A stretch of 64,000 nucleotides of DNA, from positions 2,009,501 through 2,073,500 of the forward strand of contig NZ_CP094532.1 in NCBI RefSeq assembly GCF_022811685.1, given 5' to 3'. The DNA is from Chryseobacterium suipulveris (GTDB lineage Bacteria > Bacteroidota > Bacteroidia > Flavobacteriales > Weeksellaceae). The number at the start of each line of letters is the position of its first letter. The stretch's first letter is position 1. Positions 62,592-64,000 of the stretch are shown piece after piece. The notes beneath the pieces were generated by a model. It did no database searches, was not told where the DNA came from, and saw nothing but the letters and a program-made list of their open reading frames with translations. Made by a program: the position numbers and the translations under genes.

Positions 62592-62669
62592 AAATTTCCA
62601 CTGTTTGAGTGGCGGCAAAAATTTTTCTTAATCCAACAAAGTGAGTTTCCGCCCGAGTTTTGGAAATTT
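62592..62669. repeat. Inverted-repeat element between the adaptor and ABC genes
   Basis: AAATTTCCA (62592-62600) and TGGAAATTT (62661-62669) form 9-bp arms around a 60-bp centre that contains CTGTTTGAGTGGCGGC and GAGTTTCCGCCCGAG, which pair further (GGCGG with CCGCC). I recognise this type (TTTCCACTGTTTGAG ... GAGTTTTGGAAA) as a dispersed intergenic element of Chryseobacterium-like genomes. Confidence 0.5.
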
Positions 62670-62759
62670 TAGAAAATGATTACAAATTTTAGCAAAAAGA
62701 TCCAAGTCTTGAATTTTTGATTCTTTTGTTACAAGACAAAAGAATGGAAAAATATAGAT

Positions 62760-63686
62760 ATGAAAAGCATAGTAGTACATCACCTCACCAAAACCTACGG
62801 CAAGAAAAACGAAAAAGTTCTTGCAGTGGATAATGTAAGTTTCGATGTAAATCCGGGAGAAATCTTCGGACTCATCGGTCCCGATGGTGCCGGAAAAACT
62901 TCTATTTTCAGAATGCTGACTACAGTAATTCTTGCGGACAGCGGCTCTGCAACCATTGAAGGTCTCGATATGGTAAAAGACTTCAAAGAAATCCGAAAAA
63001 TTCTGGGTTATATGCCGGGAAGATTTTCCCTTTATCAGGATTTATCTGTAGAAGAAAATCTTGAGTTTTTTGCGAGTGTTTTCAATACGACCATTGAGGA
63101 AAATTATGATTTGATTAAAGACATCTATGTTCAGATACAACCATTCAAAGACCGAAAAGCAGGCAAACTTTCGGGCGGGATGAAGCAAAAACTGGCTTTA
63201 AGTTGTGCTCTCATTCACAAACCAAAAGTGCTGTTTCTGGACGAACCGACAACCGGAGTTGATCCCGTTTCAAGAAAAGAATTCTGGGAAATGCTGAAAC
63301 GACTGAAAACACAGGGAATCACGATGGTTGTGGCAACTCCTTATATGGATGAGGCAGCAATGTGCGACAGAATTGCGCTGATTCAGGAAGGAAATATCCT
63401 GCAGATTGACACTCCGGAAAACATCAGCAACTCCTTCCCAGACTTACTTTACGAAATAAAAGCCGGAAGAACTTCGGATGTATTAAAAGCACTTGAAGAT
63501 TTTGAACATAAGAAAAATGTATATGCTTTCGGAGAATTTGTTCACCTTACCGCGGAGCAAAACGAAAAATTTAGTTTAGAAGAAATCAAAAATTTCCTTG
63601 AGGAAAAAGGATTTGAAAATATTGAAATTAATAAGGTGAAAGCGAGTATTGAAGATAGTTTCATTAGACTGCTGTCAATCCCCTAA
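62760..63686 (+). CDS. ABC exporter ATPase (first of two)
   Basis: This 308-residue ATP-binding subunit has Walker A GPDGAGKTS near 39-47, signature KLSGGMKQKLALS near 138, Walker B VLFLDEPTTGVDP near 159 and a switch histidine replaced in VVATPYMDEA (usually STHYMDEA). The last approximately 80 residues are a regulatory tail typical of drug or Na+ export ATPases. Two separate ATPase genes in tandem resemble E. coli YbhF split in two. Its stop codon lies at the start of a TCCCCTAAATCCCCAAAGGGG repeat. Confidence 0.88.
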   Translation: MKSIVVHHLTKTYGKKNEKVLAVDNVSFDVNPGEIFGLIGPDGAGKTSIFRMLTTVILADSGSATIEGLDMVKDFKEIRKILGYMPGRFSLYQDLSVEENLEFFASVFNTTIEENYDLIKDIYVQIQPFKDRKAGKLSGGMKQKLALSCALIHKPKVLFLDEPTTGVDPVSRKEFWEMLKRLKTQGITMVVATPYMDEAAMCDRIALIQEGNILQIDTPENISNSFPDLLYEIKAGRTSDVLKALEDFEHKKNVYAFGEFVHLTAEQNEKFSLEEIKNFLEEKGFENIEINKVKASIEDSFIRLLSIP

Positions 63687-63688
63687 AT

Positions 63689-63699
63689 CCCCAAAGGGG
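63689..63699. repeat. Palindromic CCCCAAAGGGG element at the gene junction
   Basis: CCCCAAAGGGG directly follows the stop of the first ABC ATPase. A related hairpin, CCCCCTTCGGGGG (63781-63793), lies inside the N-terminal coding part of the second one. Both resemble a palindrome found in many intergenic regions of Bacteroidetes. Confidence 0.45.
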
Positions 63700-63741
63700 A
63701 CTTTAATGACCGTCCAAAAATATTTCAAAAAATAACAAGAA

Positions 63742-64000
63742 GTGACTAACACCCAATTCAAACAGGATTCAACCGCAGCTCCCCCTTCGGGGGAAAGGGG
63801 GAAAGCCATTGTCGCCGACAACATCACCAAAGTTTTTGGCGACTTCACTGCGGTGGATCACATCAGTTTTGAGGTGAAAAAGGGTGAAATTTTCGGATTC
63901 CTCGGTGCAAACGGTGCAGGAAAAACCACGGCAATGCGTATGTTTTGCGGGCTTTCAGTTCCAACATCAGGAAAAGCAACCGTTGCCGGGTTTGATGTCT
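63742..64000 (+). CDS. ABC exporter ATPase (second), cut by window edge
   Basis: From GTG 63742 the frame is open to the edge (86 codons). IVADNITKVFGDFTAVDHIS is followed by Walker A GANGAGKTT and GLSVPTSGKATVAGFDV. The first approximately 22 residues (including PPSGERGK) come from a palindromic repeat and are not part of the fold. The rest of this ATPase and the two expected permeases would lie to the right. Confidence 0.8.
   Translation, partial: MTNTQFKQDSTAAPPSGERGKAIVADNITKVFGDFTAVDHISFEVKKGEIFGFLGANGAGKTTAMRMFCGLSVPTSGKATVAGFDV

Overview
The window comes from the chromosome of a flavobacterium, most likely of the Weeksellaceae (Chryseobacterium/Kaistella/Epilithonimonas group). The signs are Bacteroidetes-type promoters (TAnnTTTG -7 boxes), two secreted proteins with C-terminal type IX sorting tails, AT-rich intergenic DNA, a 14-gene nuo operon with a short NuoG, and typical flavobacterial intergenic hairpin repeats. 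The genus assignment is inference.

Region 1 (1 to about 12.77 kb) is the end of a mobilizable genomic island, with all genes on the minus strand. From the chromosome side inward it has a CAT-anticodon tRNA that looks like a hybrid junction, a membrane protein of unknown function, a small helix-turn-helix protein, a VapE-like ATPase, an array of AGGTA/TACCT repeats that could be a replication origin, a Toprim primase-like protein, a candidate oriT hairpin, MobC, a relaxase and a small mobilization-type membrane protein. The cargo is antiphage defence: a Gabija pair (gajA-gajB), a Shedu (DUF4263) gene cut by an in-frame stop codon, and the start of a type I restriction hsdR that runs off the left edge. 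Similar short sequence elements follow the Gabija and Shedu genes and may be cassette boundaries. No integrase is visible.

Region 2 (12.9 to 42.7 kb) is chromosomal backbone: mce, rbfA, a LolC/E-like permease, an EndA-type nuclease, mntH, grpE-dnaJ, dedA, a sterol desaturase family protein, prfB, an FAD oxidoreductase, a glycogen cluster (glgB, glgA, a GT35 phosphorylase-like protein, with no glgC), aroE, a DUF349 protein, ribD, a decayed AbiE-type toxin-antitoxin locus, a TPR-HTH regulator beside a small gene and a putative small RNA that share an upstream element, yigZ, a YugP-like protease and a GNAT protein.

Region 3 (42.7 to 57.7 kb) is the complete complex I operon nuoA to nuoN. Between nuoF and nuoG it carries a dead ParE-type toxin-antitoxin pair and an outer-membrane beta-barrel gene.

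Region 4 (57.7 to 64 kb) starts with a tandem hairpin repeat array and a secreted type IX cargo protein. It ends with an export operon (TetR regulator, TolC-type channel, HlyD-type adaptor, two ABC ATPases) that continues past the right edge.
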